This document shows positions 36,875 to 48,938 of a stretch of 64,000 bases of DNA, piece by piece; position 1 is the stretch's first letter; every line of letters begins with the position of its first letter. The position numbers and the translations under genes are program-made. This DNA is from Phycomyces blakesleeanus NRRL 1555(-) (lineage: Eukaryota; Mucoromycota; Mucoromycetes; Mucorales; Phycomycetaceae): positions 2,092,269 through 2,156,268 of the forward strand of contig NW_017265136.1 in NCBI RefSeq assembly GCF_001638985.1. The letters run 5' to 3'. The notes beneath the pieces are model-generated. The model worked only from the letters and a program-made list of their open reading frames with translations, searched no databases and was not told the origin of the DNA.

Positions 36875-39015
36875 TTACTTTGACTTTGGCAAAAAGGACT
36901 TTGTTAACAATTGAAGTGTCTTTCCCACATTGAGTTTGAGATACTCTAGATCTAATACGGGTATATTGTACTGTTGCTGTTTTACATAAATTAGATTAGA
37001 GTTAGAAACAATAAAATTCATAGCAATAATTTATAACAATTAGAATAATATAGTACACAAAAAAAAACACACACACACACACAATGTTATTCCATTGTTC
37101 TATCTCTCTCTCTCTCTCTATGTGTGTATGCTAATTGCCATTTGTAAAAATTTACCTTTTCAAGCAAGTCATCCAACTTGAGATCAATTTCCAATATCGG
37201 TTTATCGCGTCCTTGATAATATCACAATTTCAGTTATCTGTTACACTCCCCCTTTTTTATTTTATTGAAAAAAAAAAATGTTGCTTACCTCGATAGTTCA
37301 ATTCAATGATAAATGTTCCCGGAAGAGGTGAAGAGATGGTCAGGTACACATTAACCCTGATACTCTCCAATACTTCTGTAGCTACAATCACGCCGTCTTT
37401 CTCGAGCTGCTGATGAGTGAACTTGAATGGACCCTGCACATGGACCTTTGCCTGCTTCTTTGTATTCGTCTTTGCTTCGACAACCTCGACTCCAATTCCG
37501 ACCTGCTTTGTGTTGTTTGACTTGTTGCCTCCACTTGTCTGGAACCTCACGTTCTGAAGATAGGCCCGATAGCTTTCCAGCTGACCTCTTAGGTAATTGT
37601 TGTGGTCCTGAATGGTCTTGTACACACTCTCTAGTGACTCTAGTTCCTTGACCACCTTGAGTTTAAGATCCCCCAAGTGAGCCAGCTCCTGTGTGATTTC
37701 CTGTGCAAGGAAGCGGTGTCCATCCTTAGGGTCCACAATCCCGACTGTCTCCAGCTCACGCAACATTTCCTTAACCTTGATACCCTTGGTCACCAACTGA
37801 GCATCTTTGGAAGTTCCCGCCGCTTCGGCTAGGAAAGCCAATCGGAGTGGCTGACGGGCAAGTGTAGGGATTGTACGAATAATCTGGACAAATATGGCCT
37901 TTGTCTCCATGTAAAGAATGTCATTTTGAGTAATATTATTTTCGGACATGAGTGTCATGGTAAGATCTATTTATATCAAAGTAGTAATAAGAATAAGAAT
38001 AAAAGTTGACAATTCATCAAGAGTTCCATTATATATATATACATTATTTATTTACCTTGAATGGGCATTTCCCATCTACTGAACAGAGAAAGATCAAGAG
38101 GTTTGTTTTCCTTGCGAGGTACTTGAGGTGGTGCCGGACCAACCTCACACATCAGCAGTCTCAAATGATCGTTGGGCTTAGGTGCCAGCACTTGAAGATG
38201 TTGTTCCAACAATGCCTGAGTAGCATAGATTTCGTTTGGAGTTATACTGATCATGATATCTTTCTTGGACAGTGCCATGTACTGATCCATCTCGAGCGAT
38301 TCATAAAAATCACCCACTTCACACAGTTCGTTTAAAAACACACTTGTTCGTGCCTTGTTGTTTTCAACAAATGAATTTGTAGGAATCATGTATGTTTCTT
38401 TGGCATAACTTGGTTTATTGGCCAGGTTTTGAATCATTTTTGCAATCTAATAAAGTTTTTTTTTTAATATTAATATGCATATATATATATATATATTTAC
38501 CAATGTAACTGTCGTTCTGGGATGAATTCCCGGAAGACCATCGACGAGCATGTATGCTTGAGGAGTAACTATTGCCGGGTTGACAAACCGTAAGAAAAAA
38601 AATCCACCAATAAGAGATGAGATGGCATCGTCAGTGGCATTGGGGTATTTTCGCATGGTCAGGGACCTGATTTGCTTGCAGATCCAACGGATACCGTATG
38701 GAATCTGATCAAGTGAGTGTATAATCGTGCTCAGGAACCCATCTGCCACCTCCAACAAAGCCTCGAGGCGAGGTTTGATCATGGCCTGCACTTGAGGATT
38801 TGCAGCTGCCACCTCGGGTGTGACACTCCTGGGCATGTATTCAGGCAATGTGCCCATGGATTCCATTTCGTCAATGATCTCTGCATAGACCTTTGTGTGG
38901 ATAATGATTTATGAGGTGGTTATTAGTATTATTATTATTATGTGTTAGTACTGGTGTTATTGTTAATGATAATTATAATGCTAATGCTAATTCTAGTTTT
39001 AGTTTTACTATCTTT

Positions 39016-39056
<41 letters not shown>

Positions 39057-39904
39057 CATTCTTTTACCTTGAGTGGATTGATTTGTAGATTGGCATCTTT
39101 ACGGACAATCAGTTCATTGATTCTTTCAGACAACAATGACTTTAAATAGGACTGGCCAGGACCACGTCGCGTGTAAGTCGTCATCATGCGCGATACAGGA
39201 GTATTGGCGCGCAGGAGGGAGGAGAACTCGGGAGTAGTCTCGAATTGCCACGCGAGGACATTCTATACATATAATATACATAATATACATACAAAAATAA
39301 AAGGAAAAACACGTGTGAGATTAACATAATTATCAATCTTATTTTTGTGATTTACCTGAAACATAGTCAATAGCAAATGTTCTTCTCTGCTTTCGTATTG
39401 GTTTCCGTAGAGTGTGAACATCACGGTCTGGAGTAAACTGTCGATTTCCGAAAGGCTGACCAGGCGACAAAGTGTGGCAATGTGGCGAGGTTCGCTCTGT
39501 AGGAGATAGAATAGGTTGCCGTATTGCTGCATTTGGAGATTGCCGGGGTAGTGTCCATCATTGTCTTCATCGTGCTCTTCTAAACGAGACACGACTTCAT
39601 TTTGCTACTCACAACAAAAGGTTTGAGTGTGGCCTGGTTGGTTAATTGATCCATTGATTGATCCATTGGTTCATCTATTGATTTCTTTTATATATTGAGG
39701 AGAATAAAGTTTGACTTACTTCTTCAAGGGCCATTCTGCTTTGGATCAAAAGTCCAATACGAGCATCAAGGAAACGAACATCATGTTCACGTGTAAAATT
39801 CTTTTTGGATTGGACAGATATCATTGTCTTTAATTCTCTCAAGGAGCGTTGTGCTTAAAAAATCGTTTAATATAAAGGAGAGAAGATATAAAAAAAACAG
39901 GTTC

Positions 39905-39943
<39 letters not shown>

Positions 39944-40345
39944 TGTGCTTGTAATTGTAATTGTTATTAATAGCTACAATAATTGCTATTATGTGTAATA
40001 AAAAAGTAGTAGCAGTAGTAAAAAGAAGAAGAAGAAGAGCAACAATGATAGAAATAGAAGGAAAGAAGTCTTGCATTTTTATCACAAGGGAGTTGATAAT
40101 AGTACTTTATTATCACTATTTCATATATGTGTATATTTACCTTTAGCTAGTTCGTCTTCTACTTCTATGTCTTGCTCTGCAGCCATTGAATAGAATACTG
40201 ATACTGAATAACGTCGAGAACCTCTGCCTGCTCTTCGACTCGAATGGTGGTTATTTGCAGCAGCAGCAGCAACTGCCCTGCTTACAATCGAGCCAGTGTG
40301 ATGGTAGCCAATTGACTGGACCATCCCACTACGACGATCGGACAT
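36875..40345 (-). CDS. Ras GTPase-activating protein (Gap1/IQGAP-tail type)
   Basis: Nine exons with matching phases: 40141-40345, 39720-39853, 39356-39604, 39068-39262, 38501-38890, 38056-38446, 37289-37966, 37156-37211 and 36875-36970, giving 797 residues. A Ser/Arg-rich N-terminus is followed by a RasGAP domain (about residues 170-480). The probable arginine finger is Arg 214 in [14 protein letters not shown], and the family signature [10 protein letters not shown] lies near residue 362. A RasGAP C-terminal domain follows (about 530-790: [15 protein letters not shown], coiled coil, [17 protein letters not shown]). There are no CH or IQ motifs, so it resembles fission-yeast Gap1 rather than full IQGAP. 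It should speed GTP hydrolysis on Ras at the plasma membrane. A GTAAGC overlaps the stop codon and could be a donor to one more exon. Confidence 0.87.
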
Positions 40346-41259
40346 TGTGATGTACTAATGATCCAGTGATGATGATGAAGAGAAAGAAGTGAAAAAAAAG
40401 AAGGGATTTCTGTTTTTTGTTGTTGTTGTTGTTGTTGTAATAAGTAATATGCCGTATTAAGTATTCTTATTATTAATAGTAAATGGTAATAGTAACGGAA
40501 ATAGCAGCAACTGGCAATAAGTAATATTAGTAACAGTATAAGTAGCAGTAACAATATTGGTGGTAATTATTATATTGTTTTAAATAAATAAAAAAAATAA
40601 TAATATTTATATGTGTATATATAAATATATAGAATGAATAAATGAATGAATGAATAAATGGGTAAAAATAATAAAAAATAAAAAATAAAATTATATAAAA
40701 TAAAAGCCAAGAAAATATAATTACAACAATTATGATTATAATTATAGCTATAATTATAATTACAGCAATTATAGCAATTACAACAATTACAAGGATTTAA
40801 TGTAAATTTGTAAATGTTCTTTCCTTCTTCCTCTTCTTCTTGTTATACTACTTCTTCCCTTTTCCTTTCTATTCCTTTATTTATATTGAATGGTACCTGT
40901 ACCAAATATATATATATTGTCTTTTCAGAAAAATAAATAAAAAAAAAATAGTCATTAAACGAAAATGTTCCTGGCTTTTCAATTATATGTAAATTATACT
41001 TTATATACATGTTTTGTGTTGAATCAAGAAAGAGTGGATTGTTAAAGAAGAGCGAGAAATGGAAGGAGTAAAATTAGACTTTGATTTTGAGATCCGAAAG
41101 AAAAATTGAGTTTGGTTGTACGAGTCTTTCTTTTTTTTTTATATATGATTTTTGTTTAAAGAAGAGAAAGATACGTATATAAAGTATAGTATAGTATAGT
41201 ATAAAGAAGAAGAAGAAAACATACTCTTAGAGTTGAACATTGTATACAAATTCCTATTA
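40346..41259. other. AT-rich spacer with TTG and TAATTA repeats
   Basis: Has a TTG run (40421-40438) and ATTACAATT/ATTATAATT-type repeats (40722-40800). It probably holds the RasGAP promoter and the Vps68 3' end. No gene is supported. Confidence 0.55.
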
Positions 41260-42155
41260 TTAAAAAAAGAAAGGATCAGAGTCTTGAGATTCATGGAAAA
41301 TAAAGCTACTTACTCCCTGCGCGCTCTGTGCCATCCATAATACCATAGCACTATAGATCAATAAGACCAGGTTAATAAATCAATTAGCCTAAAGACAATT
41401 GTTGTTGTTGATATTTAAAATGAACTGTACCTCAGCATAATCAACGAATTCTGAATCACTCCAGCTACTCCAAAGTAAATGTCAGTCGAATCCAAATGGA
41501 TAACATACTTGAGAATTAACGTGCACTTTTTTTTGTTAAAGAAGAAAAAGGTTAACAACTATAAGCAAAAATATCAAATAAACCCTCATATTTGAACAAG
41601 TCTTACAATAGATCCAGCCAATCCTCCAGCCATAAGTGCAAATCCCATAAACAGAAATAAGCGAGCCTTCCAAGCAACACTATCATACTGAGAAGCTTCT
41701 CCATAAAGCCTGGACTTATCAATCATATTCACTCTACAGAAATACAAAATTAATTATTATTATTATTATTATTATTATTATCATTGTTAATATCATTCCA
41801 ATTCACATTCACATTTGAATTTACCTATATCTCACTTACACAATCATTCCAAACGTTGTCAGTATTCCAGAAAACCAATCCTCAAATCCCATTGGAGTCG
41901 CACCCACAACTGAACTAGACTGAATCACAGCATCCAAAAAGCACCACCAACCACATGCAATCTAAACACTCAAAGAGATTAGTTTTTTTTTGTTTGCTTT
42001 TCATATATGTATAGAATTATGATGTATTGATATTAATGTACCATTGCACTTGATGTATATACACCAAGTTGTCTACCCTTTCCAGAGAGTAATCTGGCTG
42101 GAATGTTGAATGGGTTGGCACACACAAACACCGAGGGCTCATCGTTTGAGTACAT
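41260..42155 (-). CDS. VPS68: Vps68/TMEM50-family membrane protein
   Basis: Five exons, 42042-42155, 41840-41961, 41607-41733, 41431-41525 and 41260-41350, keep frame and give 182 residues, close to yeast Vps68. Four hydrophobic segments are visible, with family motifs FNIPARLLSGKGRQLGVY, ACGWWCFLDAVIQSS, GFEDWFSGILTTFGMIVVN, DKSRLYGE, and ARLFLFMGFALMAGGLAGS, then YFGVAGVIQNSLIMLS. Vps68 acts with Vps55 in late-endosome-to-vacuole traffic. The start ATG at 42155 was chosen because it gives the family N-terminus, although the frame stays open further upstream. The C-terminus is uncertain: a GTAAGT after AQSAQG could splice to a last exon in place of the ending SSFIFHESQDSDPFFF. Confidence 0.82.
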
Positions 42156-43546
42156 TAAAGAAAGAAAGAAAGAAAAAATAACGACAATGAGGAATAGATA
42201 TAGAAGTACAAGTGTGTCTGTATGCTTCTGTTTTGTGTGTGTATATATATACAAAAGATAGTAATAATTTATATTAGAATTAGAATAAGAATAATTTTGT
42301 ATGTATTATTATTTTATATAAGCATAAATTAAAATATGAGACAAAAACTTACCTTCACACTAATTACTATGTCTTTCTTTCTTTTTTTTGCTCAGACTAA
42401 TTATCAAATTTCAGCAGATGATCGGATATTTATTACGTTTTACTAGCAAAGTCATGGATTTGAGTATATAAAATTTATTATTAATAATAAAGTCAATTTT
42501 ATGTTTATCTGGATATCTGGAGTATGATAAAAATCTATCTGTTTCAACTAGACAATTATCTAACCAATCTTCATCTTTTTTCTTAGGTCTTGGCCAGAGA
42601 AGAATTCAGCAGGTTATCTATATCACCAATATGAAGCTTCAAAAACATATGTCTGTACAAGTATTGGCATAATAGATTCTCCAAAGCTGTTTATCGATCT
42701 GGATATTGAAAGACGTCTATTGCGGATGATTCTTGTCGTTTACCCAATCCTTTTGGTGCGAAGAACCTACAGGCTCAGGCCAATAACATACACAATATAT
42801 CTATATATATTGATAATGTTGAAATAAATTATTCTTTATATCTATCTGAACACATAATGATATAAGTATAAACGTCTTTTGGGCTGTCTATGTTTCTTTG
42901 TACGATAATTGTATCAATCATGTCTTTTCATAGTTTAGGAAGGAAGCACTATACTCTATGTTTATCTTGTTGGTATGGTCAGCTTGTCTGGTCAAGAGAT
43001 AGCATATGTGCCCCATTTGCTTTCCATGCCCTTCTTCCACACTTCTTATATCTCTTTTGTAGTTCTTTCTGATTGATGAGGCAATCGAACAAGTCTCCCC
43101 GCTAATAATTACAATAAATATTTTAAATGGCTGCACATAATCTTCTAGACATTGTCGTACTATTTTGACACCTTTGATATTTTCAAAGTAACAATCGATC
43201 AATCTCCTACATATGCACATTAGATAGCTTGCTAGCCAAGTCGATTAAAAGTTGAATTAGGTCATTTTCTTATAATCGTATTATCCAATCCGAATATCAC
43301 AAACCTTATCCTACAAACTTTTGAAATAACTATAGTACTTATTCCAAAACACTATAGTGCGCCATATCACTTAGATGTCTACGGAAGGCATATATGTTTA
43401 CCAGAATTGCAAACCCAAGGTTTACCACTTAGGAACTCCAAAATCAATATGTTATGCTGTTCACAGTTTCGTAGCCTTATTTGTGTACTAGATGTTCTGT
43501 TGGGCGTTCTACTGTAAGCTTTGAATAATTAGGAGATAAGGCACAA

Positions 43547-43582
<36 letters not shown>

Positions 43583-44116
43583 AATGTGGTAGTAGAATGT
43601 TTAATAAAAGGAAAAGGTCAAACGCAAAGAATCAAATGAATTGGACATTTTATATATCCTACGTATTCAAAAAAGTTGTCAGCTATTTCCTAATCTTAGG
43701 TAGGTGCAATGTGACGGCTGATTTAGTCAGGAGGAAAGTCAAGTGTTGGCGTAATCTGTTATATCATTATTAGTTGTGGTCGAATTCAAACAGATCATCT
43801 TCATACTCTTCACAACAATGTATACATTCGCATAAAAAGGTCCCTTTAAATTAAAAGAAAAAATTTAAAAATTCATATTACAATTACACTGCTTTAAAAA
43901 AAAGTTCTTGCATAAAAAAACTCATTCACTCAATCACTTGATGCCCCCAAAGAAATACACTTGCCCTGATACTTGTATAATTAACAATTAACTAATTACC
44001 AAACACTTTCCTTACGATAAATAAACACCAATATTTTTAAAAGCCAAAAAGACAAAATGTTTTTTTTTAAATATTTATTCCAAGAAATAAAGAAACAGTT
44101 CCTATAAGAACAAAAA
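42156..44116. other. Intergenic; possible unrecognised relic
   Basis: A 100-codon minus-strand frame at 42918-43220 (CRRLIDCYFENIKGVKIVRQ) looks protein-like but has no recognised family and no splice partners. A TA run lies at 43549-43580. The last 250 bases are the eL8 3' region. Confidence 0.4.
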
Positions 44117-45152
44117 TTACTGGCGAGCAGCAATCTCCTTGGCAGCCAAAGCAGCACGCTTGGCCATCTTGGCCTGGGACTTGGGACCGTTGATTCCTCC
44201 ACCCCAGACACGTCTGTGCTCCTCCCACTTGTCGCCAAAGTTGGTCTTGACGGCAGAGATGAGGTTAGCGAAGTCAGCCTTGTCAGCCTCCTTGAGGTCG
44301 GTGAAAGCAAGAGCAGTAGCGGTCTTCTTGTGGACGACGGTACCGAGACGAGCCTTACCCTTGACAATGCAGTAAGGGATACCCATCTTGCGGCAGAGAG
44401 CGGGCAAGTAGAGGACGAGCTCAATGGGGTCAACATCATCGGCAATGACGACGAGCTGGGCCTTCTTGGCCTCGATCAAGGCGACAATGTGGTTGATACC
44501 GTACTTGACAACGACAGGCTTGTCAGTCTTGGCAACTTCCTTCTTCTCGGCCTTGGCGGCAGCAGCAGCACGGAGACGATCCTTCTTCTCGGCCTTGGTC
44601 TCGGGTCTGTACTTGTTAGCCAACTTGAAAAGCTGGGTAGCAGTGTTCTTGTCCAAAACCTGGGTGAACTGGTTAAGAGCCGGGGGGACCTTGAGGCGCT
44701 GGTAGATGATCTTCTTCTGGCGTTGGAGGCGGACGTATGCGGGCCACTTGACGAAGCGGGAGACATCGCGCTTGGGCTGGATGTCCTGACCAATACCGAA
44801 GTTCTTGGGGCGCTTCTCAATCAAAGGGTTGACGGGAGCCTTGGAGGCAGCCTTTCCCTTGACGGGGTAAGGAGCGGGAGCGACCTTCTTGCCGGTGGAC
44901 TTCTTGGCGGGGGCCTGAGGGAAAGCAAGAAACAAAGGATGATTATTAATTGATGAATTTTGATCCAATTCTAATGTCCAAATTATAGTATCGTGTAGGT
45001 TGTAAGGTTTTGGGTTGTGTTTTCAATCCATTCGATTTGGTGTTCATTTTGATTCAATCCATCAATCCATATTGTTCATCCATCATTGGTATTCGACAAA
45101 GTTGTGATGTGGTGTATTTCTTCAATGGAAACTGTAAGAAAAAAATTACCAT
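44117..45152 (-). CDS. RPL8: 60S ribosomal protein eL8 (L7a)
   Basis: The main exon (44117-44914) encodes the whole eL8 protein apart from Met: [99 protein letters not shown] and [15 protein letters not shown]. The best start is an ATG alone at 45150-45152, directly followed by GTAATT, with a 235-nt intron ending CCCTCAG. This gives M-APAKKS, as in yeast eL8. Introns just after the start codon are common in fungal ribosomal protein genes. Codon use is strongly biased to C/G-ending codons, a sign of high expression that contrasts with its neighbours. Reading back from 44914 without splicing would give an ATG at 44968 with an alien N-terminus. Confidence 0.93.
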
Positions 45153-46064
45153 TATGACAATAGATGCGTGAAAGAGGAGGATTACCTTGTGGGCGCACTC
45201 CCTTTTGCCCTATACCTCTCCTGCCTTCTCCCCCCACCCACCCACCGACTTCCAACGTCATTTTGGATGTCCGACCTTTTTAACCGAGCCTTGGCTGTCA
45301 CATAAAAACAATCAAATTTACCGAATAATGGGATCCCAATATCTTCATCGAATTTGAATATAATATACATTTTACATATTTGTTTCATCTAAATTTATAA
45401 ACTTGGAATTTTATTATTGTACCTTTGAACAAGCGTACTAATTTACAAATGTTCACAGGCATGTACCCATGCACATACGATTAGATATAGAGAGAGACCG
45501 GATTTATTGAAAAGGATAATTACTTGAGAATATCAAATGTATCCAGTGTACTAAGTACCAAGTACTAAGCCAATATTTATTTATCTAAAAACATATTTCT
45601 TTTCGTTGTGTTGTTATGAATGAGCATGGCTTATTGTTTAACTAGGTTACACTGCTGTTTATAAATACAATTTATCAGAATAGATCAATTTTCAGATTGC
45701 TCATCTTTTGATGATTTATTCAATCATTGGCTCGTCCTTTATGTCAAACGGATTTTTTTTATTAGAGTATTTATAAATTAATGGCTTGACTTTTATTATA
45801 TTTGATTAGTTTGGTAAAAATAAACTAAAAAAATCTAAGCTACTTCTTTTTGTTTTTCTAATTTAAATAAGGTTCTTGTTGCAAGCCTTCTACACCATTA
45901 CAAGGAAATGAAAAACGTATAAATATACCTGTTTTCCTTTTCGTATTTATTCTTCTTATTTATATGTATATATAACTCCTTTACCCTTCTCAACTCTTTC
46001 TATTGTATCAATCTCAACTATAAAGTGGGAATAGGGAGACCATCCACCTTATATACTTTTACCA
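45153..46064. other. Divergent promoter region
   Basis: The eL8 side has a short GC-rich patch (45185-45260). The membrane-gene-B side has a TATAAA motif at 46019-46024, 46 bases before its ATG. No other gene is supported. Confidence 0.5.
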
Positions 46065-47684
46065 ATGCATAGCCAACTATCGTATAAGCAGTATCGCCAG
46101 CTGATCCTAATGGTTTCTGCATTTATAATCATCCTACTGCCTTTTAGTTTTGCTGCACCCATCGAGACTATCTTGAAAGAAAACCAGGACCAATCTGATA
46201 TGGAGGCTTACTTTTTACGCCACTTCTCTAAATCAGTAGTTGACGCATTTAAAGTCCTCAAGACCATTCTTCTCGCTTATCTTGCTCATGCTATGACAAT
46301 TCGCCCCGATTCTAGCACAACCTTGCTACCAAACATGTATAAACGACTGTCAGCATTGGCCTGGCCTACTAGTGGTGTCTACGAATCATTTGGTGCAATT
46401 GTTAAAATAAGACACTCAGACAGAATTTTTGGTTTCAACAATTTGACGTAAGTGCATACAAAATATACAGTTTTATCAAAAAATTGTAAAAATAAATAAA
46501 TAAATATTAATACAGTTTTGCATAATTATACTTACAATTTTAATAGCGTTCCACCTAAACTTCTTCCCGAAAGAAGTGTAAACGAAACTTTTTTACAGAG
46601 CGAAGACTGGGGTAGCCCAAACGTACCCCTACTTATAGATGAAAAAGACCTCACACCCGAGGAGGTTGATAATGGAGTCGAAAATGTTGAGATGAAAAAA
46701 CACGACAATCTTGAATACCTAAGAAACAGATTTCACAGTATGGAAGATGATAAAATCAAACGCGTCAAGAACTGTATTCTTAATGGTAGCTTATACCTTG
46801 GCACCAACACTCTATTGATTTCAAAGGATGGAACCAAATTACGACTCGAATCTTCTGACATGACAATATGTGGTCCAGGAGCAAGCTGTAAATACCAGCT
46901 ACCTGTTCATCCAAGCTACGTACGTTACCTTACCAAGCCAATGATTGATCAACTTGAACTATCGCACGGTATACAAAACAACGCCTATTTCACGACATTT
47001 ATCGCTCTTGTTCAACTCTTCTATACCGTTTATGAGTGTATCCAAGGCACCGGGCAGAAATGGTCCAAGGTGCTCATGATAATTTTCATGACCATGTCAG
47101 TCCTTCAACTCGTATCAGTATATGTACTACCTACTCAAGTAGTCGCATATAGTATTAAAGGCGTGGCCGAATTCAATGATCCATACCGATATTTAGAAAA
47201 ACGTAAATTAGAGCATTCTCATCCTTTGGCGTCATTCCTCCTTCATATGTTTCCCAATAGAGCAAAGAAAATATTTACCGATCGAGAATGCATTATATAC
47301 GATGTACTGTACAAGACTGGGATGAAACCGGCGTTCGTTAAAGCTGTGATAAGCAACCCTACAGGTGCTAATATTACAATTGCAGTCCAGAATCCTGGCC
47401 GGTGGGAGGGTGCTGTTATTTTTGGTAGCACAGTTGCCTGGCTTATGCTTGGATTTTGGCCAGGATTTATGGCTGGAACAATTACTGAAATACTTGTCCT
47501 TGTTTGGATTCTTGTTGGAGTTCCATTTCATATTCTTCGTATCTTTTTATTTGATCCAAGTTACCTTATTGGCTGGAAGTTATATCTTGTCCTAACAATT
47601 GTATTGTTGGTCCCAGGTATGGGACTAGTTCTTAGTGCCACAGTCTACGGCTATATCTTTGGAACTCCAATAGAGATCAGTTAA
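46065..47684 (+). CDS. Multi-pass membrane protein, family member B
   Basis: Two exons, 46065-46447 and 46547-47684, encode about 506 residues. The signal sequence ends near FSFAAP. The family blocks follow in order: YLAHAMTIRPDSST, WPTSGVYESFGAIVK, RVKNCILNGSLYLG, ASCKYQLPVHPSYVRYL, FYTVYECIQGTGQKWSK, PTQVVAYSI, then PGRWEGAVIFGSTVAW and at least two more helices. The intron falls in phase 2 right after FNNL, the same place and phase as in member C (NHL). B and C are closer to each other than to A in the C-terminal part (LRIFLFDPS versus IRVFLFDPN). The soluble domain between the first and second membrane groups has conserved Cys residues (CILNG and GxxCxYQ) that could pair in the ER lumen. 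Function unknown. Confidence 0.82.
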
Positions 47685-48132
47685 ATAGTTTTTCTTTCTT
47701 CTTCCAATAACCTTAATGAAGTTGTATAATAATAAAAAGTATAAATTTGACATATAGTAATATAATTATTAATAAAGAAAATATAAATAAATAAATAGGG
47801 TTAAAATGCATGTTTGTGTATCTTATTTTTGTGTATAGCCAAATGATTGTATAGCTAAGCAACTGATAAAGCTAAAAGAAAAGTGAAAATATTTGGTGTA
47901 TTTAATGACTTTCGGTTGCTTTAAATATGTTTTTATGAGTATATTATCTATAGACAATCGAAACATCTCTAGTGTGGATCATTGAAAAGTCTTTAAGAAT
48001 TATTGAATCTAAAGAGTTGATTCACTTGAAATTATTAGAGATATCACACTTCATAAATTGAATAACCAAGGCATAGAAGTATTTAATATATTTATTTTAC
48101 TTTCAAAAAAGAAAAAGAAAACTAACTCTAAA
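47685..48132. other. AT-rich spacer
   Basis: 3' region of membrane gene B. Nothing else is seen. Confidence 0.5.
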
Positions 48133-48938
48133 ACTTACACTACAGGGGAAAAAAGGATGATTCTGGAAGAAATTTGAAGGGTATTTTCAAAAGAAATTAC
48201 ATTAGTTTTGCAGTCATTTTTTATATTAGAAAAAAAAAGTTCAAGTCAGTTTCAAATCCTTGCCAAGTGTAACCTATCATGATATTTGAAAATAATATAC
48301 TATACTATAGCCAGTCCTTATTTATTTATTTTTATTCTTAAAGATTATTCTAGATGTACCAACTCAAATTGTTTGTAGGACATGGCTTAATTATAGTTTG
48401 GGAATTGTTTGCAGAAGTGAGGTCTTGCTACTGTATTGAGCTTCGGACACAAATTTTACTAATTGCGATGTGTTAAAACAATTCCTTAGAAGCTTACTCA
48501 TGTTAATAAAGTTGGAAGTATCGTGGAATTAAGAAAAGACATTTTGGAGGGTTGTTATGTGAGATGAAGGCTAAGAAGTCTTAGGCAAGCACCACTGGCA
48601 GTAATATGATAACTATTTCAACCTGGTTATTCCCAAGATGCCTTTTTGATAAACCATTCAATTCTTTGGATAATTTAGTTAATTACTTATTATTATTTTA
48701 CTGTACTGTACTGTCACTACGGGGGAAAAAGGAGCGGTTAAGAGAGTGATTTTGAAAAATCATAAGCATTTTAAAAATCGGCTTCTGAATCACCCCTTTT
48801 CTTTCGTAGTGTGTATTGGCATAGGAGAGGTGATTTGTACAAAAAAAAAACCCTTAAAAACCTCTCTCCTAAAAAAAAGCTTTCAAAAATCTCTTAAAAG
48901 CTTCCCCTTTTCTCTTTCTTTTTATACGGTAGTGTAAG
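48133..48938. mobile_element. Dispersed repeat, copy 2, with CTTACACTAC ends
   Basis: The segment starts CTTACACTACAGGGG and ends ...ACGGTAGTGTAAG, so its last ten bases are the exact inverted repeat of its first ten. Inside it matches copy 1 at 3900-4790. A second start-like CACTACGGGGGAAAAAGG at 48716, inverse-related to the right end over about 45 degenerate bases, suggests a nested or composite unit of about 220 bases (48714-48938). There is no coding capacity. CACTA-type ends and small size suggest a non-autonomous DNA element. No convincing target-site duplication is visible. Confidence 0.5.

Noticed and set aside
42918..43220. 100-codon minus-strand frame (CRRLIDCYFENIKG)
   Set aside because: No family recognised and no neighbouring exons; kept only as a note in the intergenic entry.
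44216..44953. 245-codon open frame on the plus strand opposite eL8
   Set aside because: It is the antisense shadow of a highly codon-biased ribosomal protein gene, and its composition (Leu/Gly/Asp repeats) follows from that.
44915..45149. snoRNA in the eL8 intron
   Set aside because: An ATGATGG string resembles a C box, but no CTGA D box or terminal stem was found.
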